Under the pieces are notes generated by a model, which saw only the letters and a program-made list of their open reading frames with translations, was not told the origin of the DNA and did no database searches. Source: Diplolepis rosae (Eukaryota > Arthropoda > Insecta > Hymenoptera > Diplolepididae). Taken from it: a DNA stretch of 64,000 nt. The stretch lies in NCBI GenBank assembly GCA_030998225.1, contig JAPYXD010000581.1:124001-188000 (forward strand), in the 5' to 3' direction. Numbering within the stretch: the stretch's first letter is position 1; each line of letters begins with the position of its first letter. This document shows positions 23,416-36,001 of this stretch, one piece after another. Position numbers and translations under genes: made by a program.

Positions 23416-24230
23416 TGCGGTTTGGGGTTCCTCCTAACTTCTAGGTTCTTTGTTAGGGTAGTAAGTAGATTCAGTCTCTGCGGGATCTATATTATACATA
23501 CAAATATCTTGTGAGACGTGACAGGTCTAACAAGAAATTATATTTTGATTTTTGTGCTTACATCGAAGGGTCAGTTTCACAACCTCCTACTCTTTACATT
23601 TGTTGTAGAATCGAACGCATCATGGTCGGGAAGTGAAGCATCAGAAGATTTTGATGCAAATTGTGAAGAAGTTGGTACATATAGACGTTTAAATGGAGGT
23701 GAATACAAATTCGTGGCTTCTGTTGAAGAATTTGAGGATGCAGAAAGAGGGGTTTTAATCCATAAATGTTTGGCGATTATTATTTCATCATGGAACGCTA
23801 TATCTAGTGCATATTGTGGCGAACGCTGGTAACTCCACAAATATTTTATAATAAAAGAAAATGAAAAGCTTATGATCATCGTTATGAAATAGAATACTTA
23901 TTAAACTATCCAAGTTAAAAAGATTAAATGCCATAAAGCATTGCCATAGCGAGGTTTTCCTGTGGAGAAGGAAAAGTCAGTCTCTCTTCGGCATGCTTAA
24001 TACTTTCGTGCACACATTTGAACACTAGTTACTTTCGCTCATACTTTGGAACACTCTAGTCGCTTCTTATTTAAGCATCAGCAAACTTTATTAATAAATA
24101 TTTCCCTTAATTATCAGTATTATTTTACTATTGTACTCAAAAACTTTGTTTATTTTCATCATGGTACATAAAAATTAATATGATTATTAAGAAACTTGAG
24201 AAAATTGCCCATATCATGATTATTATTATT

Positions 24231-25140
24231 AAGGGAGATGTACTAGGTACGGGACGGGTTTTGTTTTTCGGCCATATCTTTTGACTGAGTTAAAATTTTG
24301 AGTTCATATAAGGATCAAATTGAAGCTAATGTATTTGCGCAACTTTTATCTCAAGATGGTATATTTGTATCATACGCAGAAAAAAAATTATGACCATTTT
24401 CGTAAAGTGATGTTTTTCGGACCAAAAAATTTTTGGCACCAGGTACGGGACACCTAGAAAAATCCGCTAAACATCGAAAAAATATATAGTAAAAACACCG
24501 TTAATGAAGAAAATGTTAATTTTTATTGATTCTGAAAGATTTCAGTGGCAAAAAGGAATAAAAAATAGTGTTTCTTTCATTATTTTAATCTAATTGACAA
24601 ATGGACAAAACCAAATCAAAATATCAATTTAATTGTTTTAAAACACTTTAGTTCGATAAAAATGTGGATACATGATAGTCAATATGCCAAAAATACATTT
24701 TATGTAAAAAAATCCAAGTGTCCCATACCTCGGGACACAAGCTGTCCCGCACCCGGAACATGACGCCATAAATTTATGAAATGTTCGCAAATTGGCTCAA
24801 TGCACAATTTCATCATAAAATAGATGGAAAATACTAAATTTATATGCAAAACACTCACCTTGTTCTGTTGAATAACTTGGAATAACAGCACTTTGAAAAT
24901 AATTCGATAAAACTTTTTTAAATGATTTTCACACACGATGTCCGGAGTAACGCAATATACCCCGGGCAATCCATCCTGACGACATATACTTTTTCGGGTT
25001 CAAAATGTTAGCTTAACAATTAATGTGTGGTTGAGCGCCAGGTTATTTAGATGAAATAACCAAACTTAATATGTTAACTAACGAATATATCGTGTCTGGC
25101 CAAATCGTGTTAAATCACCCTGTACCATGTACCCTGGATT
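24231..25140. mobile_element. Unclassified insertion replacing exon 3 of copy B
   Basis: Homology to copy A intron 2 ends at about 24230. The new sequence begins TTAAGGGAGATGTACTAGG and contains several variants of GGTACGGGACA or its complement (24245, 24433, 24718, 24745). The ends could not be fixed and no transposase was recognised. Confidence 0.35.
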
Positions 25141-25443
25141 TACAGGGTTATTTAATTACCGCGGAGAGCGCAAGATAAATCCGTGCCCTTAATACGTGCA
25201 GGATAGAAGCGTCAGTTTCATATGCTTCCTGAGACTGAATTGCCCGCCCCGACTCTTCTTCTTCTTCTCCTTGGTTGTGGCTTCTTGCTGTGTCCAGCAA
25301 ATAGCCATATCTGTACAAGTGTACACATTAGTAACATTGGTTCACAAAAAAAATCCATGTCCAGTAAGAGAATCAAGCAGCGATCAAAAGCACCAATCGT
25401 CCACAGGTAAAGAAGGCAGGCTCAGCGATTTGAAAGCCAACTA
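25141..25443. other. Spacer; no gene supported
   Basis: Contains a CTT-rich run and short overlapping frames without known motifs. Confidence 0.3.
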
Positions 25444-26201
25444 AAGGGTTTCCCAATAAGGGTGATATGTTTTGAAATTGAAAAAAAAACACTGAATATT
25501 CATTCGGAATTGATCGAAATCTTTTTTATTATATTGGATATTCTATGCTATTTATGATTTAAACAATATATCGGCCAAATGTCCCCCGAGACTTGAGCCA
25601 AAAATGCGCCTCATCAGAAAAGATGATTTTTTGATGAAAATTGGGATCATTTTCAATTGATTCCAGAGCCCAATCCGCGAACTCCCGACGCAAACGATGG
25701 TCATTAGGCTTCAGTTCTTGGGCCAGAATCATCTTATAGGGATGCAGGCCAAGATCCAATCGCAAAATACGCCAGGTAGTCATCCTGGACAGGCCCAATT
25801 CCTGAGATCGGCGTGGCACGGACAATTCACGGTTTTCCTCGATACTGGCCTGTACGGCGGCTATATTCTGTGTAGAACGTGCGGTACGCATACGATTTTT
25901 AGGCTTAGTATCCAATAGAGTAAATTCACTCTCCAACTTATCGATTATTCGACGAATTGAGAGCGCGGATGGAGCAGAATGACGACCATATTTTGCACGA
26001 TATGCTCTTTGAACACCGACAAAACTTCTCGAATTTTGATAAAATAATTGGACAATTTCCAAACGTTGTGGAAGCGTGAAACTACTCATGATTAAATGGC
26101 AAACCTTACTGATGACAACTGACAGCAGACGTCAAAAATTTCAGTTCAAATGAGCCCGATAGGGACATTCAAAATCATATCACCCCTATTGGGAAACCCT
26201 C
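25444..26201 (-). mobile_element. Internally deleted IS630/Tc1/mariner element
   Basis: The ends AGGGTTTCCCAATAAGGGTG and the complement of AGGGTTTCCCAATAGGGGTG are flanked by TA, giving a 758-bp element. The low divergence of the ends suggests a fairly recent insertion. Confidence 0.85.
25559..26089 (-). pseudogene. Transposase N-terminal half joined to its C-terminus
   Basis: Residues 1-160 form an intact DNA-binding half: QRLEIVQLFYQNSRSF, then LSVPRRSQELGLSRMTTWRI. KIIFSDEAHFW follows, with the first catalytic Asp. Directly after WLKSRG the native C-terminus should read GHLADILFKS and a stop, but one extra G shifts the frame to GTFGRYIV. The 120-150 residues holding the second and third acidic residues are deleted. 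The fragment at 7078-7362 preserves that missing type of C-terminal half. This could be a DNA-binding protein without catalysis if expressed, but that is speculation. Confidence 0.85.
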
Positions 26202-26731
26202 TAGTAACAAGCCATGGCCGGGGTCCTGAGGGCAGGGCGCGGACCCAGATACTGCTGGGAGCGCCCTGCCCTACGACGACACCGACTTGACTCCGACTAG
26301 ACGGACCGTACGTACCCGAAAGAGAGGGATCGGAGGTGATTTGAGCGTTACCCGGAGGCCCGTGCTCCGGACCAATAACATATCACAGCGCGAACAATAA
26401 ATAACACTGTTTTCATTTATTCCAGAAACACGAACCGATAGGCCAGTGTCCAGTTTTCCTCGCTTTTTCCTCACACGCATTCCACTTACGTTTTCACGCA
26501 TTCCGGCAATCACGCATACATTCGGTCTTAAACCATAAATCTTGTATTATATTGTCTATATGTATTTCTTACCTTCTAAATTATCTTTATTAATAAACTC
26601 ATATTGTTAATTATATACGACCGTTTCTACGATTATTTCATTCCCTACTCCCCCACTCCTACCGAACCCTGGCTGACTGAAGCGTCTGGCAACCAGGGGG
26701 AAAGTAGGGATGTTACATATATAATGGAAGT
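26202..26731. other. GC-richer segment, possible LTR remnant
   Basis: 26220-26370 is GC-rich. AT-rich sequence with TTAATAAACTC (26590) follows, and the segment finishes AGTAGGGATGTTACA. This order could be the end of an LTR, but no partner LTR, primer site or protein was found. Confidence 0.25.
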
Positions 26732-27954
26732 AAAAAAAATCTGCCCTCTTCGCGGGCACATTCTCAACGCGCGCTTAGCGCGCAGCTCGCTTCGCTCTCA
26801 AGTTTGAGCGCGCCTAGGGCGCGCGATTTGATCGTCGCGCTTCGCGGCGCTTCGCGCTCGTTCTTGTGCTCTTCACATACATTCAAGTTTATTTATTATA
26901 ATTTGATACTGAAGCTCAAACCAATTTTATAATAATATTACAGATGATGTGAATTACACATTTTCTCAAAGTCACTCAATTTCTTTTTGAATTTATGTGA
27001 AACAGGAAATTGAATTTAGTTAAGGCACTATCAGCCTTAAGGAACATATTCTCATCATGGCGCTCGCGCTTTGCGCTCGATATTCTGTATACATTTCAGT
27101 AACTTTTTAATAAGTTACATGATTAAAATAATTTATTTTCTTCCAAATCTCTCAAAAAGAAAAAACAGTCGTAGACTTTATTTAAGGAAAAGATTTTGCA
27201 GAACAATGCTTATTTCGTATCTCACATATTTTGGTGAAAAAAATCGAATTTTTTTAATATTAAAAATCAAAACATAAAATATGCATCCTGTCCCGAAATG
27301 TCTTAATGAGAATTTGTAGAACTCATTTAGGCAAACAATTTTCCATCTAAACGTTTTTTTTGTATCTCACATATTTTGTCTAAAAAATGGAATTTTTGAA
27401 TTTTAATCGTATTTTTTGGAGTTGAAACGAAAAATATATGTTTTATCAAAAACTGTGTGACACAAAATTTGTAGATCTTTTTGAAACGAAAAACTTTGTA
27501 TTCTTACGTTTTTTTCGTATTTCGAATATTATTGTTAAAAAATTGAATTTTGGATTTTCAATAGTTTTTTTTTTAAATTAAAAAGAAAAATATGCATCTT
27601 ATGAAAAATTGTTACGATTCAAATTTGTAGTTCTTTATTTATTTAATAATATTTTATCATAACGTTTTTTCGTATCTCGTATAATTTAACTGGAAAATAG
27701 AATTTTGATATTGACTTTTTTCGAATTAAATATGCTGTAACATTTCTAATTTTGATTTAATCAAGAAATGTTATCAGGATAATTTTCAGAGATTTATGAG
27801 CACTATCTAAAACCAGTATTGAAATTTTTGATTTTTTCAAAAAATTATTTTCAAAAACACAAAAGTAGTGCTCAACCCCTCAATTTTGATTGGATGTGGC
27901 TGGTTAACGAACTTGTCCTTACTTTTTCGGCTCCGATAAAGTGTACCAAAGCTC
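26732..27954. mobile_element. Hairpin-headed repeat element, copy 2
   Basis: Aligns over its whole length with 15226-16447, including GCGGGCACATTCTCA and GAGCGCGCCTAGGGCGCGCG and the long AT-rich body. Its tail is cut at ACCAAAGCTCA, where unrelated sequence leading to a non-LTR ORF1 relic begins. The CAGA tail is missing. Confidence 0.65.
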
Positions 27955-28114
27955 ATTAAAGTGAAAGACGAGAGAAACGAAATCTGGGGCAAGCTAGGGC
28001 CCAGCAAAGCATGAACCACCAGGAGGGCCGGGGCCAGCAGACAAAAAGGAGCTAGCAGAGGCAGCGTCTATAGGAGGGAAAGGCGCAGGATCCCCAGCCG
28101 CCCCCAATCCCAGC

Positions 28115-28950
28115 TTACGAGACTCCAAGATCCAGCAGGGATCTAGCAACTTCAATAACCGAGCCGGAGCCAGACGTCAGTAAAACAGAGGCCGAGAGGC
28201 CCAAATCGATCTCGTGTAGCGCAGAAGGGGGATCCTCAAGAGAAATCCTATCCATGCCTAATTCAAGGCGTCGGCCCGGCCTCAGAACGCCGCGCTCCCG
28301 CAAACCGAAATCCGCCTCCCAAAATCCACAGGAATTCCAATAACAAAACTTTCTGATCTGAAATTCGTAACGGTAGGCAGGGCATTCGCGAGAAGAAGAA
28401 ACATGGTCACCACATGAATTAGAACAGAAGGCTGATCGCAGCTTATTAGGACGGGAGTCCGTACGGTGGTGTTCAGAGTAAAACTCACAGATGGGACACA
28501 AGCTGCAGCACTGATTGGAGATGTGCCGAAACCTCTGACAGGTGAAACATCGCCTAGGTGGGGAAATGACAGGAGTAAGAGGATAAGAGTAGCCAAGCAG
28601 GCGAATGCTGCGAGGCACTCGGGCAACTGCCATCGTTAACTCAACCCTGGTAGAAACAGAGCCATCATCGTTAGTCATCCTCCTGACGGCCATCGTCACA
28701 TCGCGCATTTCTGGATCAAGCCTTTCAACAATATCCGTGGCCGAATATTTAAGATCAATCGGGCCCGTGAAAGCTTTCTTTCGAATCAGTAATGAAGGTA
28801 TGAATAGATTGAGGCCCTCCCTCATGAGGTCCTACGAGCGAACCAAAGTGTTGGCGTCCTCCCTGGACTCATACTGAATCGTAACCCTGAGCATTCCCAC
28901 AGGAGACCGGCGTCGAGCCTCTGTTAGACCCAGTCGAAGCGATGGCGCAA
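28115..28950 (-). pseudogene. ORF1 (zinc-knuckle protein) of a jockey/I-type LINE
   Basis: The open part (28115-28825) encodes 236 residues. After a conserved region (FTGPIDLKYSATDIVERLDP), three cysteine-rich knuckles follow at about residues 93-148: CFTCQRFRHISNQC, then CPIC, then CSNSCGDHVSSSRECPAY. This arrangement is typical of nucleic-acid-binding ORF1 proteins of jockey/I/CR1-type elements. Upstream the frame continues (GMLRVTIQYESREDANTLVRS) but is cut by an in-frame TAG at 28832-28834. No endonuclease or reverse transcriptase follows; the sequence runs directly into the truncated hairpin-headed repeat at 27954. Confidence 0.8.
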
Positions 28951-30159
28951 AGCTGGGCAGCAGATAGAAGCAGAATACAAACAGTTGCTACAAAAGGAAA
29001 AATTAATTATATAATGTGAGCGGTTGCCAGGCAGAGCTTACCTAAAACAAGTTTTAAACACACATGCGCGAGATAGAAATTTTAAGCACTAGGTATCAAA
29101 ACAAATCAAAACAAGTCATATATTCAAGTAGATGCACTTAAATATCTAATTGCCCACCCTGAGAGGCTAAGCTATAGCTAGGTATACATACATATAAGTT
29201 ACAAAATTAAGGCTAAAAATTAATAAACTCCTTACTTTTATAATAAATTATAACCAGATAGGGCAATACGAGTGATTTAAGAGAAAGTTCTACGTAACCA
29301 AGAATTAAATTCGTTTACAACCAAGATAAGGTATATAGATTGAAATGTTACCAAAAGGTATAATTAAGGAATAAAAAGAAACATAAAAAAATTAATTAAT
29401 TTAGCATGTCAATATTATGTATCAGTGATATTTATCAACATGTACAACTACGAAACTGTATAGTATGATAGTATCAAAAATAGTAAAAACTTATGTGCAA
29501 ACCAGCTGTGTTATGGGAAGCAGAGAGACCTCTAAGGCTACTAGATAGCTGTCAAAACATACCATAAATGATGATCTACTTGGTTCCGCGAACTTGAGAA
29601 AAAACGCCAAACTTCTAACCTTGTTAACAGATCACACAAGCAGGTAGATACTATCATAGGAGATAGGAGAGACAGAGAAATTTTACCACTAGAAATATGT
29701 TACTATGTCTAGTCCAAGCAAAATATCATAGGTTATGCGTAGGGGTCATAAAAGCAAACATTTGGTAGATAGAAGCTTCTGGCCATCGTAAGCTTGTAGT
29801 AGAATTCCCAACCAAGCGTCCCAATATGTAATTAATTAAATATTCTTTAAGGTGCTCCAAATTATAAAGTAAATGCAGGCAGACCAGACGGAGAAAATCA
29901 AATGCATAAGTACTGCAGAAATTACTGAGCAGTCAGCCAGAATGAGTGGCTAATAGGCACACAAAAGTAAAGCAGTTGTAGAAGCCAAGAGCAGCTGGCC
30001 AAGTATGCAAAGCACAGTTAGTTGTCCAAAAAGCTCACAATGCACAAAGCACAAAAGCACAAATGTATATTATAAAGAGATAAGGTTCAGAAATATATAC
30101 ATCTATACATACAGTTCGCAAATCCAAGCGTGATATCAATCACGACTTTGTGAAAGTCG
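28951..30159. other. AT-rich spacer; no gene seen
   Basis: No coding or transposon signature recognised on either strand. Confidence 0.4.
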
Positions 30160-30860
30160 CTCGGAAGCAGTGTTCGCAGAACGTGGACGTAAACGGCCCC
30201 GACCACTGAACTGTGTGGATCCTCACACAACCAAACGCGGCGTATCGGTGTGTTCCCACGTTCTAGCTTCGATTTCATACTGGAAGCTGTTGAGCTAAGA
30301 TCGAAAATTATGTTTCTCTCGACTTCGTGTGAAAGAGGTGCGAAGCAGACGACAAATTCAAAATGATAAAATATATAGTTTAAGATATTAGCTTTCTTTT
30401 TTTGATATTTTAATAAACACTTACCTAAAATAAATATCTGAAAGATTTTTTTTAATTTTAAGATGAAATAAGGGTAATAAGAAATCATTTTTAAGAAAAA
30501 TTTATGGTTCAATAAGTGATTCAAGTTCGAAACAAAATATCGATTTTTATATTTTTTAGCCTTGTAAATAAATTATTTGGAATTGTAATATTATATGGAC
30601 GATAATTCATATCAAGATAGGATAAATCATGAGATTTAAATTAAAGAAATAAAAGGTTCAAATAAAATACTTTGGAAAGTTTTTTTGAATATGAATATAC
30701 TTCTTGAGATTACTCTGACACGTAGTAAAATTGAGAAATATTTCTTTGGAATAAAATACTTTGAACATTTTTTTAAATATGGACTTGCTGTACTTGTTTC
30801 CAAAAGCCAAATTGTTAGGCATTTTGGACCGGCGGCAGGAAAAAGATCATCAGTAGCTAA
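30160..30860 (+). repeat. Copy of the foldback-family repeat (single arm)
   Basis: Shares TTCGCAGAACG(T/A)GGACGTAA, TGTGGATCCTCACACAA, TTGAGCTAAGATCGAAAATT and GCGAAGCAGACGACAAATT with 1815-2000, and the same core with the inverted repeat at 58585-62193. No open frame of interest. Confidence 0.6.
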
Positions 30861-32061
30861 ATCGAGCACTGGATGTAAAAACTGACAAATGAGACGGCAT
30901 TCACGAAAAAAAATGCTGTTTAAAATAACTGGAATTCTTATTATTTTAACAAGATAATGAGCCCTAGAATTCTACAACTTATCAGGAAACGATCACAACT
31001 GAAAATGAAATAAAAACGCGAAACTTAGATAAATACATCTATTGAGCATGAATAAAAAATTGAAAATCAGGTGCTTTTTGCGAACGAACTCGTACGGAAT
31101 TCTAAGCCTGCGCAGTAGTACTCTCAGGAAGGGCAAAACGTAGGTCATAGGCACAAGCTTCGATAAGGAGATATATGGGGAAATATATAAACTGAATTTT
31201 GTGACTGAAAGAAAAAGCTTGTTGACAGGTGGATAAAGTGTATTGAAAACAAGGCGATCATGTAGAGACATGTTTTTTTTTTTTAGTCAATAACGATCAA
31301 ATCCATAGACCGGGTGCGGATAATTGTTAATACACACTCGCATTCATATAAAGTGTACTCAGTCGTCCATTATGCAGCAAATACGTAAAAATAAATGAGA
31401 TATTGTACGTGATCAACGTAAAACTTTCATGAGTATAGAAACAATTGTTTCAATGCGTCATAGGGTAACAATTGTTCCATACATTATAGGGGCCGAAGAA
31501 CTTTTTTTTTTCAACTATGAAGTACCCCTTCGAAAATTTTCGAAAAATATATATTGTCACTTTCAATTTAAGCATGATATAGAAAAAAATGGTGGGTGTT
31601 CAAGAAGTAATTCACATTAAAAAAATTATTTAAAAATGAAAAAAAAAACTTTTACCCTCTTTTTATGAACGGAATGGGTTCTTGAATTTTTTTCAGAACC
31701 TCTTCAGTAAACTCTATAACATATATTTTAGTCATTAAGATCGGTTGAGTCGTTTTCGAGAAAATTAGATCTTTTGATTTTTCAAAATTTGTTCATAAAG
31801 CTTGTAAACATTTTTTTTGAGTTGTTACTTGGGGTGAATTTGTCCTGTAATGGAAGCCACTTACCCTCGCAATATGGATCAAATCTGAGCGGGGGCACCC
31901 AGACCATGCTTATCTTGCTGCGGCCTTTCAAAATTTATAGATCAAAGCTTAAAAAACTACATTTTATAATGCGATTTTCGTGTAAGTTGGCCCAATCAAA
32001 AGTCAGCGCCACCATAGCAGCCAGTCACAGTTCATGTCATTTTCAACTCAGAGACGCAGGG
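30861..32061. other. AT-rich spacer; no gene seen
   Basis: Nothing recognised; several poly-T runs. Confidence 0.35.
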
Positions 32062-32325
32062 GGCTGCGCTGATCAACCAACTTCCGGGTAAAGTGATAAG
32101 TTATATCTATATGCTTACTACGCTCATGAAACACTGCATTTTTCGACAGTTCAATCACGTTCTGATTATCACAAGAAACAATCGGTGATTCCGCATATTT
32201 ATCAAAGACCGTGTAAAATAAGAGCCTCTTCATGTAAATTATTTCACGGGAAGCATCTGAAAAAGCCGAATATTTAGTTACCATCGTCAACAATGTCACC
32301 GATATCTTCCTTTCAGATTTCCACC
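32062..32325 (-). pseudogene. Ty1/copia RNase H relic
   Basis: Minus-strand frame: KYSAFSDASREIIYMKRLL, then SCDNQNVIELSKNAVFHERS and KHIDITYHFTRKLV. These are the hallmarks of copia-type RNase H, with the catalytic Asp of the CDNQ motif and the HERSKHIDI block. It starts at about 32325 (WKSERKISVTLLT) and ends at 32062 without the rest of the polyprotein or any LTR. Confidence 0.85.
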
Positions 32326-33829
32326 TACACGGAGAGAAATAGTTGGAGTAATTCTACTCGACTCTGTCGGTTGAACTTGGGACAGAAGGACATTTCAACA
32401 TTTTTTAAATCCTACTCGAGTGAAATAAATTTTATTAATACCTAAATCACACAACGTGAATAATAATAAGCGTTACTTAGAGAATAGTGAGGAGTTGAGT
32501 AAAACGTAGTCGATGACAAGGCATCAATATGCGTCAGTGGGTTAATGTGAAATGTACAAATATATCACTGACGCTCGAGGAGCTACAAACGATAGTTCGG
32601 TAAAATGAGCATCGGGCATGTTACTTTCACCAGCAGTAACAAAAATTCTTACTTCAAGCCTGCTATTAGTCGTCCGATACATTCATACATACACACGATT
32701 CAGTCACAACCAATCATATTTTTCATCACAAATACACTTAACATACAACTTCACATATATAATCCTAATAACTACACTGTTACATGGGACGGCACGCTCT
32801 TGTCAAATCACAGACGTCACGCTTACAACATTGAGACATAAAATTTGGAACTTTCTTATATAGTGACAGCAAGAGTTATTCAGAGCTTGTAACAGTGCGA
32901 GTGGGACAAAAACTCTCTATTAATTTAGATTTTTGCATATGTAGGAGGTTTTATAAGTAATAAAAGGTCTGACTATTGTACTTCATTATTTATTTTATAC
33001 AATCTTTAATGGAGGAAAAAAGTACTTCTAAAGGTGCCTTTGTGACTTTCTCACATGACTCGCTCAATATATTTTCACTTTTAAAGAAAAAATTTTTCTA
33101 TTATTCAACCTTTCGATATTAGGCTTTCTTTTTATCAGTAAAAAAATTCCACCGTTTTCTATAAGGAAGAAAAAGGGGAGAGACGCAGTGAGCACGCGCA
33201 AGACCAGAGGGCACAACTTACATACACACCTTTATACTTGAAGTCTTATATGTATAAAAAATAATTACATATCAAAAGAGTGTTGTGACTAGAGTTTCTG
33301 GGCCTCGCTCAACTACAAATAAATCAAATTTTTTCATAAATTATTTATAAAAAATAGAAAAACTTAATATAATTAATTAACTATTACAATTTTCATTATC
33401 GACATAATTATTAATTAATATTATTAAATTTAAAGAGTCCATATAACTAGATTATGTGAAAATTTTGAATAAATAAAAATAAAAGTGTTAGATCAGCAAA
33501 TCATAGCTAAAAAGCCACGGGCAAAAAGCCTACACGTAAAATAAACATGGATTTTATCAGTACAAAAGACAGTTAAAACATACTCAAGAGCAAAATGTTT
33601 ATATTGAAATCGCGAGCGCGAAAACAAATAATAAGTTTTCTCAGCGCAAAAGACGGATATTTTTTCTCGCGGGTGCTCTTGGATGAGAAGCGCTTGTCTG
33701 CACTTAAAACTAGATCATATTATTTTATCACAATCAAATCGATTAAATATTTATTTACCTATTTCTGAGAATTTGCGCTTCTATTTAATACAAAGTATTT
33801 CAAAAAATGGAAAAACGTTAATTAGTTAT
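32326..33829. other. AT-rich spacer; no gene seen
   Basis: Begins with CACGGAGAGAAATAG, which looks like a DNA-transposon end, but no matching second end was found. No coding region supported. Confidence 0.35.
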
Positions 33830-34757
33830 TGCCGCTTTGAAAATGTATAGTAATAAATAGTTTCTTTTAAATCTTTATAATTATCATTATTGTAGCAACC
33901 TCCGGGGTATTTGAATGTACCATAGGCACCGGCTAGATCTGGGGAAAATCCGGGGAAGTTACTAAGAGAGAAAAAACTCCCAATAGAAAAAAGAAGGATA
34001 TCCAACTTAAAGTCGCGTACGACTCTTCCATCATCCGTTCGCCCGGGACTCCCATTCGCGGACACACGCCCGTTAGGCTAGCCGCCTAGCCGCGCCAATC
34101 AGGCAAGGAATAAGAAGGTTCCTCCCCCGATCGACGCGGACAGCCGACTCCTCCTGAGACGCAGGACCGCGGGTGAAGGCCCGATGCGATTTCTACTTGC
34201 CCTCGTTGTTTCCGCGCTCTGCACGCCCATTGAGCTCCAACCACTTCATCACCAGGGTGACGAATGACTCGATAAGCATCCATATCTGTTCAGACTGGAG
34301 CATGAGAGAGACCATCGTGTCAGGAGTGAGCTGTGCGCCCACTGCCCGACCGACAGCCTCCCTTTCGGCGCCCCACCTGGCACAGACAAAGAGTGTGTGC
34401 TCTGCATTTTCCACAAGGGATCCGCAGTAGCGACACGTATCATCGTCTCTTTTCTGGAAGCGCTTCAGGTACGCATTAAAGCAACTATGGCCCGAAAGCG
34501 CTTGCGTCAGGTAAAAGCCGACTTGACCGTGCTTTCTATCCAGCCAAGTGTGGAACTCCGGGATCACACGGTGTGTCCATCTCCCAGATTGGTCACCATG
34601 CCATCTCGTCTGCCATTTCTCGACGAGTCAGTGCCTCCTCCTCCGCGCGAGCGATTTCCTGCAGCACAGCGCTCGTCGACACAGTTTGGTATTCTGAGAC
34701 AATTCTCAGCACCACACCTCTCTGTGCCGAGAACAGCTTCTTCTGGATAGCATGGTT
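33830..34757 (-). pseudogene. R1-clade 3' fragment with its 3' untranslated region
   Basis: The open C-terminal part (34193-34567) includes ALSGHSCFNAYLKRFQKRDD and the zinc finger CRYC...H....C, ending in a TAG that matches the natural end of the family. About 360 bp of 3' untranslated region follow (33830-34192). Upstream, between 34640 and 34680, roughly 100 bp are missing compared with the element at 53024-56318. The copy is truncated at about 34757, just after the segment encoding the AIQKKLFSAQ region. Confidence 0.8.
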
Positions 34758-35097
34758 GTTAAGGGGTTACCCCCAATTGTAGCGCAAAAAAAGGCCTTTT
34801 TCATGATTTTTTTTAAAGAAAACTACAAAACTTTTTTAATCGATCACTATATCATCTTAAAGAAAACATCTTGAAGAACTTTCAGTAATTTTTTTATTGA
34901 AAAATATTACATTGTTAAGTGGCAAATGGCCGTCACTGAAATAATGTTTTTATTTATGCGGTTTGCGGTGACCAACATTGCGGCGAAGTGGATCATCTGA
35001 AACAAAAAATGTGGATGGATTTAGTCAAATATAATTATAAACTAGTCTTTTATCGAAGGATTTAAAAAAATATTCATTTTTCACAAAATGGCGGATA

Positions 35098-35330
35098 GTC
35101 AAAGTTCCAAACGAGTGGACCCACCCGTGACCCTTGAGGGGCGCCACATGTCATCTCTTCTTTGAGAGACCACTTGTCCCCCTCGTATATCACCCACCTG
35201 TCGCTCAGATAGTCATCTATCATTCGTAACAGGTAGTCTGGAACCTTTTTCCGCATCAACGCCTCGATGCAGATGCTCCACCTCACGGTATTGAACGCAT
35301 TGCGTATGTTGTATTTGGTAAGTATGTAGC
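35098..35330 (-). pseudogene. R1-clade reverse transcriptase fragment
   Basis: Minus strand: NIRNAFNTVRWSICIEALMR, VPDYLLRMIDDYLSD and EEMTCGAPQGSRVGPLVWN. These are RT blocks upstream of the FADD active site. Nearly identical residues occur in the element at 52936-56055. Nothing else of the element is present here. Confidence 0.85.
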
Positions 35331-36001
35331 TTCCCCAGCTCGAAAGTCGTCTCATCTCGCTACTGCACGATGCTCCAGGGGTTTTCCTTTATTTTCTTCA
35401 ATGATTAGCTAAATTTAAGAATAAAAATAAAAATATGTTAATTTCCTTTGTATGACCTTGCCTTGAGCTCTACACTACGAGGGACATCGATGGACTCATC
35501 GGAGCTCTGGGGACGCCTAGAGAGCTGCGGGTCGATTTCTGCCTCTCCAAAATTATGAATCGCAGCCTAGCTTGATTGGATTCCCGCCATTTCCGTATGC
35601 CGATACCTACACCCCTGACACTGTGGAATCACTTGGGATGCCGTCAGAACGGAAAAAATTGGGGCCCAAGGACTTCACGCCTCTGAAAAATCACTCATTC
35701 GCCTGGGAGCGAAACCCTGGTCTCCATAGTGCTCATATTGAGGGAGGAAGATATCTCACATCCCGTAAGGGCCCTCGACGCTACTACAGCCCTGGGGTGA
35801 TATTTTAGCCTGAACCTAGATTCTCTGTTAGTAAGGATGCGGTAAAAGTCTGATCATTTGTACTGTTGTCGTGTGTGTGCCAGTAGATGCACTCACTCCA
35901 GTAGAGGACGAGAATCTTTCTCATATTGGTCCACGCTACCGAAAATGCTCTTGTTTTTCTCTCGTTGCAGATAAAACAGTTATAATGCGTCTGCTGTGTC
36001 T

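Larger units (their letters stand above)
21203..23828 (+). pseudogene. Serine protease homolog copy B, exons 1-2 only
   Basis: Exon 1 (21203-21260, 58 bp) encodes a signal peptide beginning MWKISTILVVTFVSF. Exon 2 (23609-23828, 220 bp) has exactly the lengths and phases of copy A, with GT after exon 2 and a GC donor (AG|GCAAGT) after exon 1. The catalytic His position is Tyr (AISSAYC). The N-terminal linker is more acidic than in copy A (SEASEDFDANCEE). Intron 2 remains alignable to copy A as far as about 24230, a few tens of bases before exon 3 should start, and there unrelated sequence begins. No exon 3-5 homologs were seen in the rest of the window. The two exons are open, so either the loss of the 3' half is recent or the copy is rearranged; a truncated transcript cannot be excluded. 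A weak TATA (21160-21167) lies 43 bp before the ATG. Confidence 0.65.

Noticed and set aside
25196..25444. 82- and 62-residue overlapping frames with a leucine-rich stretch like a signal peptide
   Set aside because: The leucines come from a CTT-rich run read in one frame; the other frame is equally open. No conserved motif or partner exon was seen.
35572..35808. 78-residue frame rich in Pro and Tyr
   Set aside because: No domain, no upstream signals, and flanked by transposon relics.
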